Shown: positions 1 to 14,500 of the stretch, piece by piece
Numbering within the stretch: position 1 is the first letter of the stretch
How the letters are laid out: each line of letters begins with the position of its first letter
NCBI RefSeq assembly: GCF_035582795.1
Contig: NC_134365.1
Location: 78,101,635-78,165,634 of the forward strand
Source of the DNA: Mycteria americana
Lineage: Eukaryota > Chordata > Aves > Ciconiiformes > Ciconiidae
Direction: 5' to 3'
Length of the DNA: 64,000 nt
Program-made: the position numbers and the translations under genes
The notes under the pieces: model-generated
What the model saw: only the letters and a program-made list of their open reading frames with translations
Told to the model about the DNA's origin: nothing
Database searches by the model: none

Positions 1-3000
1 TCATAGTTTCTGCCAGGTATGATGGAGGATTTGATCTTGAGGGACTAGTGTTTAGGAGAACCTTTTCTATGCAGTAAGTCATTAAGGTTAACATAGTGAA
101 AGCTTGAGCAGGAAGAGAAGGGATGGCAGTTCTGAACAAATGTGACCTCTTTCCAAAAAGCGTTTGTGCTTGTATTATACTTCCCACCACACTTCCTCTT
201 TATTATTTTAAAATTATTTAAAAAATTTATTTTTGTTAGAAACAACAATGCAGCTGTAGCTGGGTGGGTCTGAAAACTTTAGATAGTGTATACTGTCTCC
301 AGATAGGGGGTTGAGCTGTGGCACATTCCTTTCAGGAAACCTTATGCACCCTGGCTGCACACATAGGTTTCACAGAATGCCTCAGGAAACTGCTCACCTG
401 GTACATGTTTAAAACAAGCCCAGTAATCTGTTATTAACACTGCAATAACATGTTTAGGATTACAAAACCACATCAAACTGAGTTTAGCAAGGACCTATGC
501 TCAGATTTCTTTGTTATTCTAATTCACCTGGAGTACATTGTGGTTTTAAATTAAGTGAATTAGCACATTCTTTCTTTGCTAGTACCTGAATCCATTAATA
601 CTCTCAAAAGGTATAGTGGTCTTGCACCACTCTTTCAAAATGTACTGTGGTTTCTTTGCTAGTGGAGCAGCAATATTATCATGAGTAATTCGGCTGAACC
701 AGAGTCGTTGCAGTGAAGCAACCAGCTGCACTCTGTGATGCAGGAGGAGGCTTGATACTGAGATCAGAATTGCTTTTAAATTTGGAATTTTGCTGTTGAA
801 TTTAATATGAGTTGGTGAGTCTTCCCTGGATGTCATAGTCTAGCAAGGTTATATTTGCCAGTTTAAAAACCTGAAAACCTTCAGGAGGAATGAAAATCAG
901 GGCTAGAGCAGTGCTTGAGAATGTGTCTGAGTGCTTACACTGCATCGCAGAATCAGGCTCTGGTTCAGTACGGCAGTTTACACTTGCATGAAGAGAGAGT
1001 AACCTATTACCAATTGAACTGGAGCAGCTGGTGCAGGGAACAGCATGTAACTGGAGATTGTTTCCTTGGGATCATCCTCAAAGGGGAGATGTGTCCTGTA
1101 GAGTGCCTGCTTGAAAATTATGTAATTTAGGTAATTGCTAATCATTTGCAAACCTCTCAGCAGTTGAGACTTTTTACAGAGATTCAGCTAGAGAAATATT
1201 TAACACTAGGTTGGTGTGAATCTGTAAGGCAGAGAGAGGTTTGAATTACGTTGGCAAAACCTATTTTATGCCACAGAGTTTGGGTAATGCAAAAAAATGA
1301 GCAATTTATTCCTTGTTTTCTGTTCTTCAGTGGTTAATGACATTTTCCAAGAGCCCCAGTGCTGGATGAGAATTAGCCATGCTAAGTGCTATACAGCAGC
1401 AGCCAGCAGAAGAGACTGCCTGCCCCACAGGGCTTGAAACGAAAGATCTCCACGGACTAGCAAGGAGTGAGGAGTTGAATAGATGGAGGTTTTTATAGTT
1501 CAAAGTGTTTCTCTCTCTTTTCCCCTCAGAGAAGAATGTGTCAATAGCAGCAACAGAGCCTCATGCCTTTTGAAATTTGGCAGTATGACTTAGTTTCATT
1601 GATGCCAGCCCAAATCTCTTTCAACACCAGAGTTAGACATGCCAATGGTTTGCCATCATTGATTTTGAGTGTTTCTGTTCTGTCAGTCACATGCAGTTCG
1701 GTAAATAGATCTCGGTGCAAAGAAGCAGCAGAGATGTCTGTTGCTGACACTGCTTTAATATCTCTTTGTCTCCACAGAATGTTGTTTTAATTTCTGCTAG
1801 CCTCATGCCATAGGAATTATATGCATAGTGAATTGATCAGCGCAAGCTTGTGTGAGCGTTTGGAAGTGATTTTGACAGAGCTGTTGTAACTCTGGAGAGA
1901 CAGATTGTATAGCATTGTGGTAACACGGAGAGACCAACAGAAAAAAAAACCCCAACAAAAAGCCTTATTCCTCACTCTTATTAAAGCAAATATACAGTGA
2001 ATCCCCTTGTTGAAGGCTGCTTAGTTGGGGATGCTAAAATACCTGCTTTAAGTCCTCTTGCACATATGAAAATCATCAGGAACTAGAATTACGCCACCAA
2101 GTGTTGTTTGTTATCATCGTTGATGGTATTCTAAAAATAGTTGGCCACAATGTGTCAATATGAAGTATTCAACTAAGTTCTCTCTGTGGCCAGCAGCCTT
2201 TTTTCCCTCACTTCATTTGCTCTGTGTGTAATCAAACACAGTTTGGTACATGACTGAACAGACCTAAAGCTGAAAATTCAGATCAGGGAAAGAGAGATGA
2301 GTTATCGTTTTATTTATATATATGTATAAATAATTTATTCACAAAATACTCTATTTCTGGTGTCTGAAATGTGTGAGCTTCTTTTAACTCATTGCCCAAT
2401 CTTTACCAAGTGCACCAATATGATGACTGCACAACTAACTTAAAGTAAGTGTTATAATTACAAGTTTGGGCTGTTTTGTGATCAGATACAGAGGTGTCCT
2501 GTGATACATTGTTTCTTCTTGTGTACTTCAGAGTCCGGTTTCTAGTCTATATGTTATCGTGAATCTGTTTAAAATTCAGTTTCCATTAATATATAAAATT
2601 CCTTTAGTTGGTCCATGTGACTAATTGTAAAGAGTGTTTGGGGGTTCTTCTAGCTCTCTTTTGAATACTTAAAAAAAAAAAGGAGGCTGATCTCTGTGTA
2701 TTTTCCTTGTTGTTCATGTGTGCTTCTTTGTGTAGTGGGTGTAAAGGTGGAAGGAATCTTTTTTCCCCTTCTGGTTCAGATATGGCTGAAGGGTAAAAGT
2801 TTCAAAAGTTTCATTGCTGGTTGTCATCCTAAACACAATTAGAGTTAATAGGCTGTAGGAATTGAGTCAGAGACTTTGAAAAGATATTTTAACGTTTCAC
2901 ATAAGTGACAGATTTCCTAGGGTTTTCTCATGTATTTTGGTAGGAAAAGTATGAAGAAGAGCTTCTACTAATTGAATCCAAAATTTTAGAACAGCAGCTT

Positions 3001-6000
3001 GCAAGAATTGGGTCCTGTCTGAAAGCGCCTTGCCTTAACAAAAGACAGCAAGCCACAGTTGCAAGCTACTTTCCCTCCCTGCAAAGACTTCTGTAAGATT
3101 GGCTGATACGGCAACAACTTTTGGCCTTTAAAGCCTCATCTAAACTTAATACAGATCCAAACACTGCTGCTCTAGATACTGCCTGAAATGAGTAAACATC
3201 CTCATTTGTAGTAAGTCGTTCACTGTCCTAGAAATTATCACCTTTTCCCATGTCTAATTTTATGGCTTTTTCAAATTCACTGTGGTGAAGAGAAAACCAA
3301 AATGAAGCCACTGCTCTTTTGGTAAGGTTTCACGTGTGACCAGATGAAACCGTGCTTCCTAAATGCTCCGTGGTCTGCTTTTGAAAACAAAAAGCCTTCT
3401 GTTTGTTTACAGGCTGCCAGTGCTTTGTGCTTAAGCAATAGTTTCCAGGCCTGAATATGAATTTTTAATATTAATTTCCATGCGCAACCCTGAAGCCAGT
3501 TAAGCTTTCATACCTTTGATCTCTGCTTCCTAATTCTCCCAGAAGTTGGGGAGGAAAGAGTCACTGAAATCAGGGTTTTCTTTCTTTGCTGTTTTTGGTG
3601 ACTGGGTTTCCGGTTTTCCCATTGTGCCAGATGTGTTCAAGTATTTTGTCTTGTTTTTCATTTTGTTCATTACTGTATAGCAGTGACTGTGGGGTCCTTA
3701 TGCCATTGAACTCTGCAGATTAACTCTGAATGTGCCTCACCACCATGGGAGCAGCCAGCCTGCAGAACAAAAATACTTCACTGAGTTGGTGAAGTTTGAT
3801 ATAAAAACCCATCTTGCATAACTAAAAAAACAAATCAGCTAGGCAGACTCATTTTTCCTTCTAGATTTCTAGCACTCTTTTGTTTCAGCTGTCTGCCTCA
3901 TGGCGAATTTCAGTTTTCAGCCCAGTGTTTAGTAATGCAACATGGCTCATTTAACCAGACATATGCATTTGTCCTAAAAATGATATGATAAATGGATGTG
4001 TCAGAATTTAAAGCACCGCTGGAAATTTTACAACTACAAACGCATGTGTCTGAGCATTTGATGCAGTTCAGAGACGTTTTATATGAGTATGGATATCCGT
4101 GAAGCGGCAGGCATGGTTTTGAGGACATGGGGATATAGTATTAAAGTTTTAAAATCATTCTGCTAATCCCAAATACTATAGAAGACTATAGAAAAGCAGC
4201 TTTTTATGAAGGTATGACAAGTTAAGTGACCTAACAAACATTTCCATGTACCTGCATGCTGTTCTGTACTCCAAGTACTGAACAAGAAGATGAGTCTTAG
4301 GTGCATTGAAGATCATTAGCTACCTGTGGGGTCTTCACCAGCTGTTGCATGTAAGGAGAGGCATGGTGTTAGGGCTGACACTGGGAGAACAGGCTTTGCA
4401 ATAAAGTACTTTCTCAGTCCTGCAGTGTTTCTCTTACACCCGTTACTTAATGCAGCAAATGTAGCCCGAGCTTAAAAGGCAATATTGAACTGCAGATGTA
4501 TGAAGTGCAGGCACAGAAATGAAGGAATGGGTAGAGGAGTGTGAGACCAGAGAGATCGAAGTTAAGCATATTTTCATGCACAGGAAAAGCTCTCTGTCTG
4601 CACCTTCTGTCTGCTTCCCACCAAGTACTCTGTGCCTGTATCAAGGTATTTAAATTTTTAGACATTCAAGTTATTGAATATTTTCTGCTTCTGTCTTTGC
4701 ATGAAGGAGCAACTGGAGAGCTGACTTTCCGTGAGCAGAGTGTCAGAGAGTATTTCTGCATGTTTATTGTTTCAGTAAGCAATATGGTGCTTTATTTGCC
4801 TTGTAAAAGTTAAAAAAATTCCGAGCAGAAAGATTTTTCCAGTCTTCTAATTAAGACACGGTCAGGAAATCAAGAGGTGGCACAGCAGATTTTTGGGGTT
4901 TGTTTGTTTGTTTTTTAATTACAGCACTTGCCAGTCTTCAAGGGCTGTTAAAAAAAACCACTTGGATTTTTTTTTTCTCAAATATACATTGCAAATTCAT
5001 TTCTTACTATCAGAGGTGAAGTTGTAGTCTGAATACTAAAGAAGTTAGAATGTTCTTTGGGATATTTTTCTTTCATTCAGGTGCTGAACTATTAAAATAA
5101 TAAAATAACTGTGGCTAGACTTTGTTTAATTTGTATCTCTTTTATGTACTTTTTTGCCAAAAGTTTTTCAGTGCTAAATTTCTCTGAAACGTTTAAGTAG
5201 CACATAGTGTAAGTATTTCCCTTTTTTAACACCCTGTACCCAAAGCCACTTTGTGATTCCTGAGTACCTACACTCTTGAAAATGGGATGTTGGCTCCTAC
5301 ATAAGAAGGTACTTCCAGACTTTTATTTTTAATTCTTTGGCATTTTCTAGATTCTGACTTCAATACCATTCAGCACAGGACAGACAAAATAAAATGTTTA
5401 TTAATGGTTTCAAATAGTTTAGCATCCCGAGTCTTCCTTTAAGAAAGCTTCTTAGGACTTTTGGAAATCTGGCCTCTTCCTATAGGGACTGTAATGGGAT
5501 CTGATTATCAAATGATAATTTCGGCTGAACTTCAGATGCTTTTTGAAAGTCTGCTCTATAAATCTCATGGAATACCTAAATCTTCTATGACTTTGATTTC
5601 TTCAGTTGTTTTTCTGTTGATGTCTATGTGTGTCAAACTTGTATCGTTTTGGAATCGGGCAGTCACCTTATTGACAGGCTTTGAAAATCTCTTTCTAGAT
5701 GATCTGGGACAAGAATGTATCTTGTTATTTAGGACTCACTTTTCTGTATCACTGGTGAATGGTTTTCGAGGTGAAAGATGGTATCCCTCTTCTCATTGTC
5801 TTCCAGCTGTGGTAATCCTTTGCTAACTTGTCTAATGTCTCTCTCCGGCCCTTTACGATAAATGTCCTTCTATCCCCTGAAAAAGATTGAAGGAGGCAAG
5901 AATAGCTGGTTGGAGTTTTCTCTCCAAATGTGGTCATGGTTCCCCACCTGCGGAGCAGAGCTCTGCTAACTGTTTTATTTAGGCTGCATCTTCTTGCATT

Positions 6001-8436
6001 TAACTTTTGCTAGCTATAATCGCTGATGAGCTAATTTTGGTTGGGGTTTTCAAAGGAAATCCAAAGGTTTGATGCCCTATGCCAGATGATAGCCGACATG
6101 TTACGATTTTTTGAAAACCCTAGCTTTAAGTCTAAAGGAGAAGCTTTAAATCTCAGGCATCCTGAGAACTGCTAGAGGGTGAAACTCAGGAAGAGGAATT
6201 GTCTTAACATTTTTCTCTGCCCATATGTGATATATATATCAGGCTGTGTGACATAGAAGCAAGATGGTTCCAGGGCATGTTGGAGCATGTGTCAGGAGAC
6301 AGGCTTCCCAGCATTGCTCCTGTGACCACAGCCAAAGTGATAGGATGACTGTACCTGCCAGGGCGCAGTGCTGCAGTACCCCTTTCAATCCAGGACCCCG
6401 AGCGCCAGGGGTAGCTGGTGTGCCAGCAGGCTGGGCTGCTCAAGCAGAAGTGTGGTTGTCAATTCATTGGCAGTGTGAGCCATGAAGGGGTTGCAGGAGG
6501 GGAGCATGAGGCAGGGAAAGGAGAGGGAGAAACTGTATGATCCTCTTCTGCCCAACAAATGGCATTAGGTGGATGTGAGAGTGTGGAACAACTTGGCGGC
6601 ATGTGTTGGAACAGTGGTGGTAGCTGTAACCGCACAGCAGAGGCTGTCTGATAGAGGGAATGGCCCGAGTGATAGATAAGGTTCCTGCAAGGTCACAGGG
6701 GAGCAGTGGGGCAATAACACTGGTGCAGAGCACATCCTTGTATATCCACATCTGTCTTCAAACGTCACCTCCACTTTTCCTTTACCTGCTCTAGAGAAGA
6801 CCACTTTTGATACAGGTTGCTGATATTGACTAGTGAATAACTTATCAGAAAAGCTGTATTTTGAAAGAAAGAGGAGTCATTTTTATTATTGAGATTTTTC
6901 ATCCCTCTAGGCAGCTTAGAGGGCAAAAGTGATTTACATACGTGAGCATTGATGCTGATCTTTGCTTTCCATGAATTGACTGGTTGCCATATCACTCAGC
7001 TAAAATTTGCCACTTACACTATTTTTAGAGCTGAGTTTCAGCCCTGCACGTTTTCAGCATGCTTTGGAAGTACTAAAGATAAAGATTAGAGGTACATCAA
7101 GCGTTAGTATTTCATGTTTGGATTGTAAACTTCTTAGGGAACACTAATCCTAGCAAAACTTACTTGAGGTTGGTAGATCCAATGAACCTCAGTAGCCATG
7201 CTGAATTATTTAAATGTCGTTGTGACCAACATATTCAAATGCTCGTGTTTCCTAGGATTGCCAAGGTGGGTGTTTTCCAGTGCAAGCCTGTCTATATTTT
7301 TTTAATTTGCTTTTGTTTTACAATCTCTTGTATATTAAACCCCCAAAACTTTCTTAGCCATCATGGCGGCCGAGAAGAGGCAGAAGCGTGGGATCTAATA
7401 AGAAAGTGAATTTAAAGAATCCACAATTTTATATGAAGCAAATTAAAAACTGCAGAATATTTAAATGAGGCTCATTGCTTTAGGTGGCTCTAGTTAATGG
7501 ATTTTGCATGTCTGTGATTGGCAATACTCTTCTCCTCTTATAGAATCAAGGATTTAGCAGGATTTAACATTGCATCTCTTCCCACAGAACGATATTATTT
7601 TTGCAAAAGTAATTTAATTTTCCAAATAATAAATTGGAGGAAAGCACTACTGCCAACTTCAAACAGTCAAGGCTGTTTTTCCTGTAACTGTTTGGAAATT
7701 ATTATCTTTGGCACCTGGAAAACTTAGTTAACTCAGTTCCTTTTCTGTTTAAAGGTTCTTTATGTTCATTCCTGTTTTGCAGGTGATTGAATGATTTTTA
7801 TAGTTACAGTAGTCAGCATATGGGGACTATTATATATGTTGTAGAATGGTTATCAGGCCCATTTGACCAAAATTTTAATTCCAGACTTCTGTATTCTGCA
7901 ATAGCTTAAGATAAAATGCCTTGTCCTGTTGCTGATGACAGGGATCTAGCTAGTGGGTCTGTTTAGCTCCTGTTAGTAGGAGCATTTACTCTTTCTGCTC
8001 TGAAGCTCTTCTTTCTGGCACACCACTCACATCTATTAAGTCTAGAGATTGTGGTGAGAGCGTGGGACTATTGCCATCCGTGGGCAGGTCTGCTGTTCAC
8101 ATAAAATAGGTAAGACGTGAGTTTTGGGACCTGGAGAACATAGATACTAGCAAAGGTTATTGTTGCAGAGCTGCTAGTTGCTACTTGCTTTAGAATTGGT
8201 GCAATAAGGAGACATTTTAATGAGGAAAAATAGAGGGCACTAAAATTGCCATACTGCAAGACCTGAATTAAAAACAATAGAGCAAAAGCATCTCTTTATC
8301 TGTTATTTCTCTGTAACTTGGAAATACATAAATATGGTTACTCTTACTCTGTTTTATATTCCTGATTACTGCCTTGAATGGAAGGAACATATTTCAGTGG
8401 TTTTTAGCCATTTGCCTCCTTTTTCTGTACTTCCAG
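1..8436 (+). other. PARVB: PARVB intron upstream of the first visible exon
   Basis: This AT-rich intron-like sequence has no exon I could identify. The expected preceding PARVB exon (the ELVK-ending linker into CH1) is not recognisable here and probably lies further upstream. It contains one repeat-like stretch (1345-1480). A long unspliced open frame at 5461-5826 starts with TTG and resembles no family I know. A small CpG-bearing patch sits at 7362-7395. Confidence 0.6.
1345..1480. repeat. Ancient amniote interspersed-repeat-like remnant
   Basis: The order of short blocks (a gtgctggatgag-like segment, tgctaagtgctatacagc, an acagtccctgcc-like segment degraded to gactgcctgccccacagggctt) resembles a widespread old amniote repeat recalled from reptile and bird genomes. 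The match is by eye and heavily diverged. The family (MIR- or L3-type) is uncertain. Confidence 0.35.
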
Positions 8437-8539
8437 GTTCTAATTGACTGGATTAATGATGTGCTGGTCGAGGAGAGAATCATTGTCAAACAGCTTGAAG
8501 AGGACCTTTATGACGGGCAGGTGCTGCAAAAGCTGCTGG
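8437..8539 (+). CDS. PARVB: PARVB exon: start of CH1 (VLIDWINDVL...)
   Basis: This 103-nt exon has 34 codons plus one base. It reads VLIDWINDVLVEERIIVKQL and on to LEEDLYDGQVLQKLL, the first helices of CH domain 1. The acceptor is a good pyrimidine tract ending ttccag, and the donor is G|gtgagt. It begins in phase 0, so the preceding exon must end on a codon boundary. That exon was not found in 1-8436. Confidence 0.97.
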
Positions 8540-11500
8540 GTGAGTTAACACAAGAGAAGGCGGCCCCAAAGACTGGAAGGGGCCCAAAGTTAATCTCTTC
8601 CAAAGCTGCAGACAGCAGGTCTGTGCAGTAACTTGCCATCTCACCAAGGATACAGTTTGTTTCACTGATAAGCTACAGTGTCAGCTTCTCCATCTGTTCT
8701 TCTCAGGCTGTCTGCTGAAAGGTGAGGAAATCCAGATGATTCCTACATATCTGTTTCATGGACTAAGTATAGTCCAGACAGCTGAAATACGTGCAGAAAA
8801 AAGGTGAAGAGATTCGTGATTACAGTGGGGGACCAAGCAGAAGCCATGTGGTCCAAAATTTTGTCTGTATAGTTTACTTCTGAAAGCTTTTGGGCAGAGA
8901 GCTTTTTTGAGGTCCTGGTAGAATTACTTTTAGGGAAAAAAAACTGAGAAAAAGAGAATGCATGGCAGCAGGCACATACTCATAATGTGCACTTACGTGT
9001 GAATGATTCATGAAAGGATATAGTCAGTTAGGCAATTGTGATTTTGCAACCCCCTTACATCTTTGCAATGTGTGTGTTCATGCAAGAAGCACACTGGAGA
9101 AAACTTTATGATGATGCAGTGATTTATGGGGGTGCTTTTAGCAAACAAAGAGATTTGAGGCTTCAAGTGCCATTGTAAATCCACACTTTCTTGGAGACAG
9201 GTGGTCAGACTGCTCTCAGTTTACTTATGACATGTTTTCAAGAGTGGGCTGGGCTGTGGGGCGTATGTGTCAGAGTGGGGCAAGAGGACCTAGTGGTGCT
9301 AATTCCATTGGTGCTAATGGATGCTGCTTACTGAATTTTCTGCATATGTCTCTTAAATAACAGGTCTGCAGCGTTTTGGTGAACATTCACAAGATTTTAA
9401 AATTCGTTAACAACAATTAACTTTGTGTGCAATTAAAACTCCTCAAAAATAACCTGAGGAATAAAACAAGAGTACTTTTAACACTGCTTGGTTAGACTGC
9501 AGCTGGGACCCTCCAGACATGGTGGGGAGCAGGAGTGTGGAGTTAATTTTAGCTGGGGATTATTTGTGTGAATACAGTTGTACTTCTTAACATATAGACA
9601 CTGCTGTTTCACCAGGTGGTAGTGCATTTCACTGTAGCCATTTATCAGAGGTATCACTGCTTTCTTACGCTCCCTGTGGAGGCCATGGTTCCACCCTCAG
9701 GCCTGCAGACATTTAGGAAGTGCTTAGTTGTACATACATACATACATACGTACATATGTAGCTCAGTCGGACTTAGCGTATCTTACAGGAGGAAGGGTGG
9801 GCATGTACATCTTGCAGCCTGAGAGACTTTTAACTGGACTGTTTTTTCCTCATTTTCTTCCTGTTGGGCTTCTGACTGGAGAGCAAATGCTTCTCCCCTG
9901 ACCTGAAGCTATCGCAGCTCAGCCCCAATCTTGTGTTGTTCTTCAGTGGTGTTTTGGGTTCTTCAGCAAGACTTATATTACTGAATCTATCCATCTTCGT
10001 GCTGCCTCATTGATGCAAGAGGCAAAGCACATCATGCTTGTGGTGGTGCTCCTGGTGCTTGAGGCCTCAGAATTAAGTCAGCCCTCTGTTGTGCAAGTCT
10101 TCTCTTCTGGTGCCTGCAGGAGAGACTAGCAAAGTAGGGTCATTAAACTTCAAGTAGTAGTTGTCATTCCTTGTGTGTGAGAGATGTTTCAAGAAGATCT
10201 GTCTTGATAGGCAGACACAAAAAAAAGGTGAAAGACAACAGCTTGTCAGTGGGCTTATTTTGAAGCAGTTTGGAGGAAGAGATTAGCAAATGGCTGTCTG
10301 ACTGATGGAGGTGGAGCTCCTTGTTTAGTTAATTTTATCAAGGTACAACTAGTGCCACTCAGAGAGGCTGGAGTGGCTTGGTACACATGGTGTCAGGGTG
10401 AAAGGAAATAAATTTCTGCTTGCTGACTGGCACCTAACCTGGGCTGAGAATAGATAGGAGCCATAACACATGACCAAAAAATGAATCTTGTAGTATAATT
10501 TTTAAAAAAAGTCTAAAATAATTTAAAATAATATTTGCATGTTTTGGTAGTCACTTTAAAGAAGACTTAGGGACATCTTGGCTAAAGAACATTTTTCCCA
10601 TTAATATTATTCAGATATTGATAAAAATTTCCTACTGTAGATTGATAGAAACAGTCAAAATGTTCAAAGTATTTGTGAGCTGATAACCTGCAAGTCTCTT
10701 ATGTTTGGGTTATTAAAGTACTTCTGTATTTCTGTCACTTTTTAAAAAATAGATATATATATCTTCAGCTAGGTAAAATGTCCAGAGGAAACATACTCTT
10801 GAACTTGAGAGCAGAAATATTTCCATTATTGGAATAATAGGTTTTGACAACGCTGAAATGTTTCCAAAAGAATCGTTCAGAGTTGAAGCCCATCCCATTT
10901 TGTGAAAACAGTTTTGGTGAAGTATGTTTTTTTGTTTTAAAGACTGGAATAATAATATATAATTGGAATATGTTCAACCAGTCCTGACCTCCTAGTCCCA
11001 GCAGCAGAGTGACTTTGACCATTTTTTTCCCCAGGGTAGAAGGAGAAAAGAGATCAGCTGTTCCCACTGCTCTGGTGGCTGGAGGACTCTACCCTACCTT
11101 TCTCAGCTCTCTTTCTTCTTTTTTTTCTTTTTTAGAGAAATTCAGCTCCTGTGTCTTTGGCAAGGGCCACAATGCAGAGGAGGAGAAGAATGACTTGTCT
11201 TAGACTTTGGCAACAAATAATTATGTTAGAGAAACAGAATTCAAATTTTAGTAATGGCATTTTACAAAATTTCCTGCGTTAGTTCATTTTTGGAAGTAAT
11301 CAGCCATGATGTGACAATGTCATAACAACATGACAAGACTGTACCAACTTAGTTCTTTCTTTAAATTAGTTCCACTAAGCCAGTACAAATCTCTGGGTCA
11401 TATGAATCTATGACTCTTGATGGTTTGAGGAGGCAAAGTTTGCTTTAGCTTAAATTTATACCTTCAGCTAACCTGAAATAAAGCTTATCAAGCTGAAGTA

Positions 11501-14500
11501 AATGTTCACACAATATTTCCCCCTTTTTGTCCTAAATTAACTTGTTATTAGAAGAGTCCATTAAACCTGTGCAGATTCCTTGGGTAGTGAAGGCTGCGCT
11601 GTGCCAAATGCTTTTCATCAGTGAAAGAAAACAGGAGGTACAATAAATATTGTTATTAATTTGGTGCCTATCTGAAAGTTGTTATATATTTTGACACCTG
11701 ATTGATGACCATGTTCTGCCAGACCTTACCAGTTTTCTATCACAGGTTTTACTGGAATTGACACACTTTGATGAAAGGTTTGCTTTCAGCTGATTTGCTT
11801 TCTGAGGAAAATCATTCTCTTGGAAAATTTCTAGCAGAGGCCAGCTCTGCCCAGTGCTCTGTGCTCGTTATTCCCACCCAGGCTCTTGTTTAATCTGATT
11901 TGGGCTATTCTTTTTGTTGTTCTTTTTTTCAAATACAGAAAAATTGGCTGACCGTAAACTGAACGTGGCAGAAGTGACGCAGTCTGAAATTGGTCAGAAA
12001 CAAAAGTTGCAGACGGTCCTGGAAGCTGTCCATGATTTACTCCGACCCCATGGCTGGACAATCAAGTGGAACGTTGACTGTAAGGGCTCTGTTATGCTTT
12101 TCTGTCTCAGCTTCACAGGCAAGGAGGGTATGATAATCAATAGGTTGATCATATTCTCTGTGATGCAGTGTGTTTTTAAAAATTATTTATTTATTTGCAT
12201 AGAGGGTGTTACCACATCCATGTATGGATTGTAACTGGTACCTTCTTCTGTGGTCTTTGTTTAAGGACAGATGTACATGGCTAGGGGATAATTTAAGTAA
12301 TTTGTTCCTTTAAAGGTATGCTTTCATTAGTAAGTTTTTTGTTTGCTTCCTGAATTTGAATCCTTACAGGTATGAGAAATGTGTTAGTCATTCAAGTACT
12401 AGAGGGTGGTTTAATCCTTCAGGCCACCACAGTGAGAGTAAAAGGATCCTGCATCCTGCTGGAGGATGCAGCTTCTGACAGGCTAAGCAGAAGGTGCCCT
12501 CTGTTCAAGCATGGCCTGTTACAATCCGAAAGTGAGAATGGAATTTGAGAAGTCCCTTCACCTAGGTAGTGGGTGGGGTTCATCTCTTACAGCCAGGAAG
12601 GCTTGTGTTAACACTTTGGAAGTCTGCTAAAAGCAGAATTCTCCAGTATTCTCCAGTACAGTGGAAGGCAAGTGATTGAGTCTGCCTGTCTTCATTGACT
12701 AGAGAGGGAGCTGAAGTGTTTGGACTCCTAAGTTAGGCATGTAACTTAAAGGGAAAGTTGAATCTAGGCTTTTCTACCTGTAAAATTATATTGTAGGCCT
12801 TGTTAATTTAGGCAAAAGAGGAAGAAGGATAAAAAGAAAAAAGACTGTGTCCACCAAAGGCATTTTTCACTGCCTTTTTCCTGCCTTTTTCCCAGAGTTG
12901 TTTGTTTAAAATAAGGCCTCAGTATTGTTTTATTTGCTTCATTTTCCTTGTTCCCTGCAGCGATCCATGGCAAGAATCTGATTTCCATTCTTCACCTTCT
13001 GGTAGCTTTGGCAATGCATTTCCGGGCTCCCATTCGACTGCCTGAACACGTGTCTGTACAAGTCGTAGTTGTACGGGTGAGTATGAACTCATAAGAGAAA
13101 TTGATCAGAACAATCATTGTTTATCACTCTGATTTTGCAGTACTAGGCTGCTCCCATCCATTGCCCTCTGATCTCTTGTAATTTAGAAAATTCTTGTCCC
13201 AGTTGTTTAGTGAGTCCCAGTCTTGGGAATGCGTTTTTTGTGTGCTTAAATGTGATCCTGAGAACATAATCTCTTTAATGTGTTTGGGACCACCATTTGC
13301 TACTGCAATATCAAGCTAAAAACATGTGACGGGATTTTGTATAAGAGAGAGCTGTGTCTGTAATTTCTGGCACTTTAGTAAATGGTTTTTGCCATGCATT
13401 TTTTGTAGAGAAGCCATTGAAACACAGACAGCACAGAAAGGAGTTTCAGCACGTAGAATCTCCCTAGTCTGGGAAGCCTGTTACTGATGTTGTTTTTCCC
13501 TAATGACTTGCTATGCAGACTTAGACATGTTGTTTTCCTTGGCATGCAAATAGACTTTCATAATTTCTTTCACAGCCTTGTGTTTTTGTTAGCTTTCCTT
13601 AGATATGGAGAAGAGATCTGACCTGAGGAACCTTGACGTCTTCCCTCCTGCCCTAGATCTTGCTCTAGTTATTCCCTTCTCTGCTTGGCGTTGACCATTT
13701 CCTTTCACTCTACAAAGACTCTACTATCGGAGCATATACATATGCTTTTTATCTCACCTTCTATCCCAGCTGAAGCTCCCGTGGCAGTACAGTCTGTAGC
13801 ATGCGAACCCAGCTTTTCTCAATAGCTGTGGAAACACCAGGCAGAGCTGTTCCAGCTGGCACTCTGATCATGCCGTGACTGTTTGCTGTGGTGCTCAGCG
13901 CTGTTGTTGCAAGGCAGGCTCAGCTGCTGGCAGCAGGCTGTGGAAGTACGTGCCATTTACTGTTAGAGGTGTCAGGCTGTAGTAGATTTCCTTTCAAGAA
14001 TAAAGAAGATAAAGTGATCTCAGACTCTATTTTGCAAATGTGGATCCCCTTACAAGATGCGATTGCATGGTGGTTGATTAGGCAAGCCTCATTTTGCTTT
14101 ACATTTAAGTAATGGCATTTTCCAGGCTGCCTGCCTGAATGCTCTAGAGGTACAGGGTGTGATGTACATGAGTAATTGATGGATACTCCCTGGCTCACAA
14201 TAAATGTATGTATTATCTTTAAGAGGTGATTTTGAACTGCTTTCAGGCTGCTGTAGTTCTTTCATTTTAAGAACAGTGGGTTAGGTATAAAGTAATGAAT
14301 GTAAACAGGAGACTAATTTCTTTTTAAATTTCTTTTGACTGTCTTGGAAGGGTAAGGAGGAAAATGGAAATATAAGGTGGTCAACAGTCCTCTGACACCC
14401 TGATGCTAGAAATCTCTTTCTGCCCAGTACAGTGAAGTGTCTTCTGTAACTGATAAGTCAGAAAAAAACCTTAGGTAAAGAGGTAAAGCCTCCCTTTCCT

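Noticed and set aside
5461..5826. 121-codon open stretch on the + strand in the first PARVB intron
   Set aside because: It begins at TTG, has no recognisable domain, and lies in intronic sequence. It is the sort of length expected by chance.
1..8436. Upstream PARVB exon (ELVK-ending) within the window
   Set aside because: I scanned for the expected residues and a phase-0 donor and found no convincing match.
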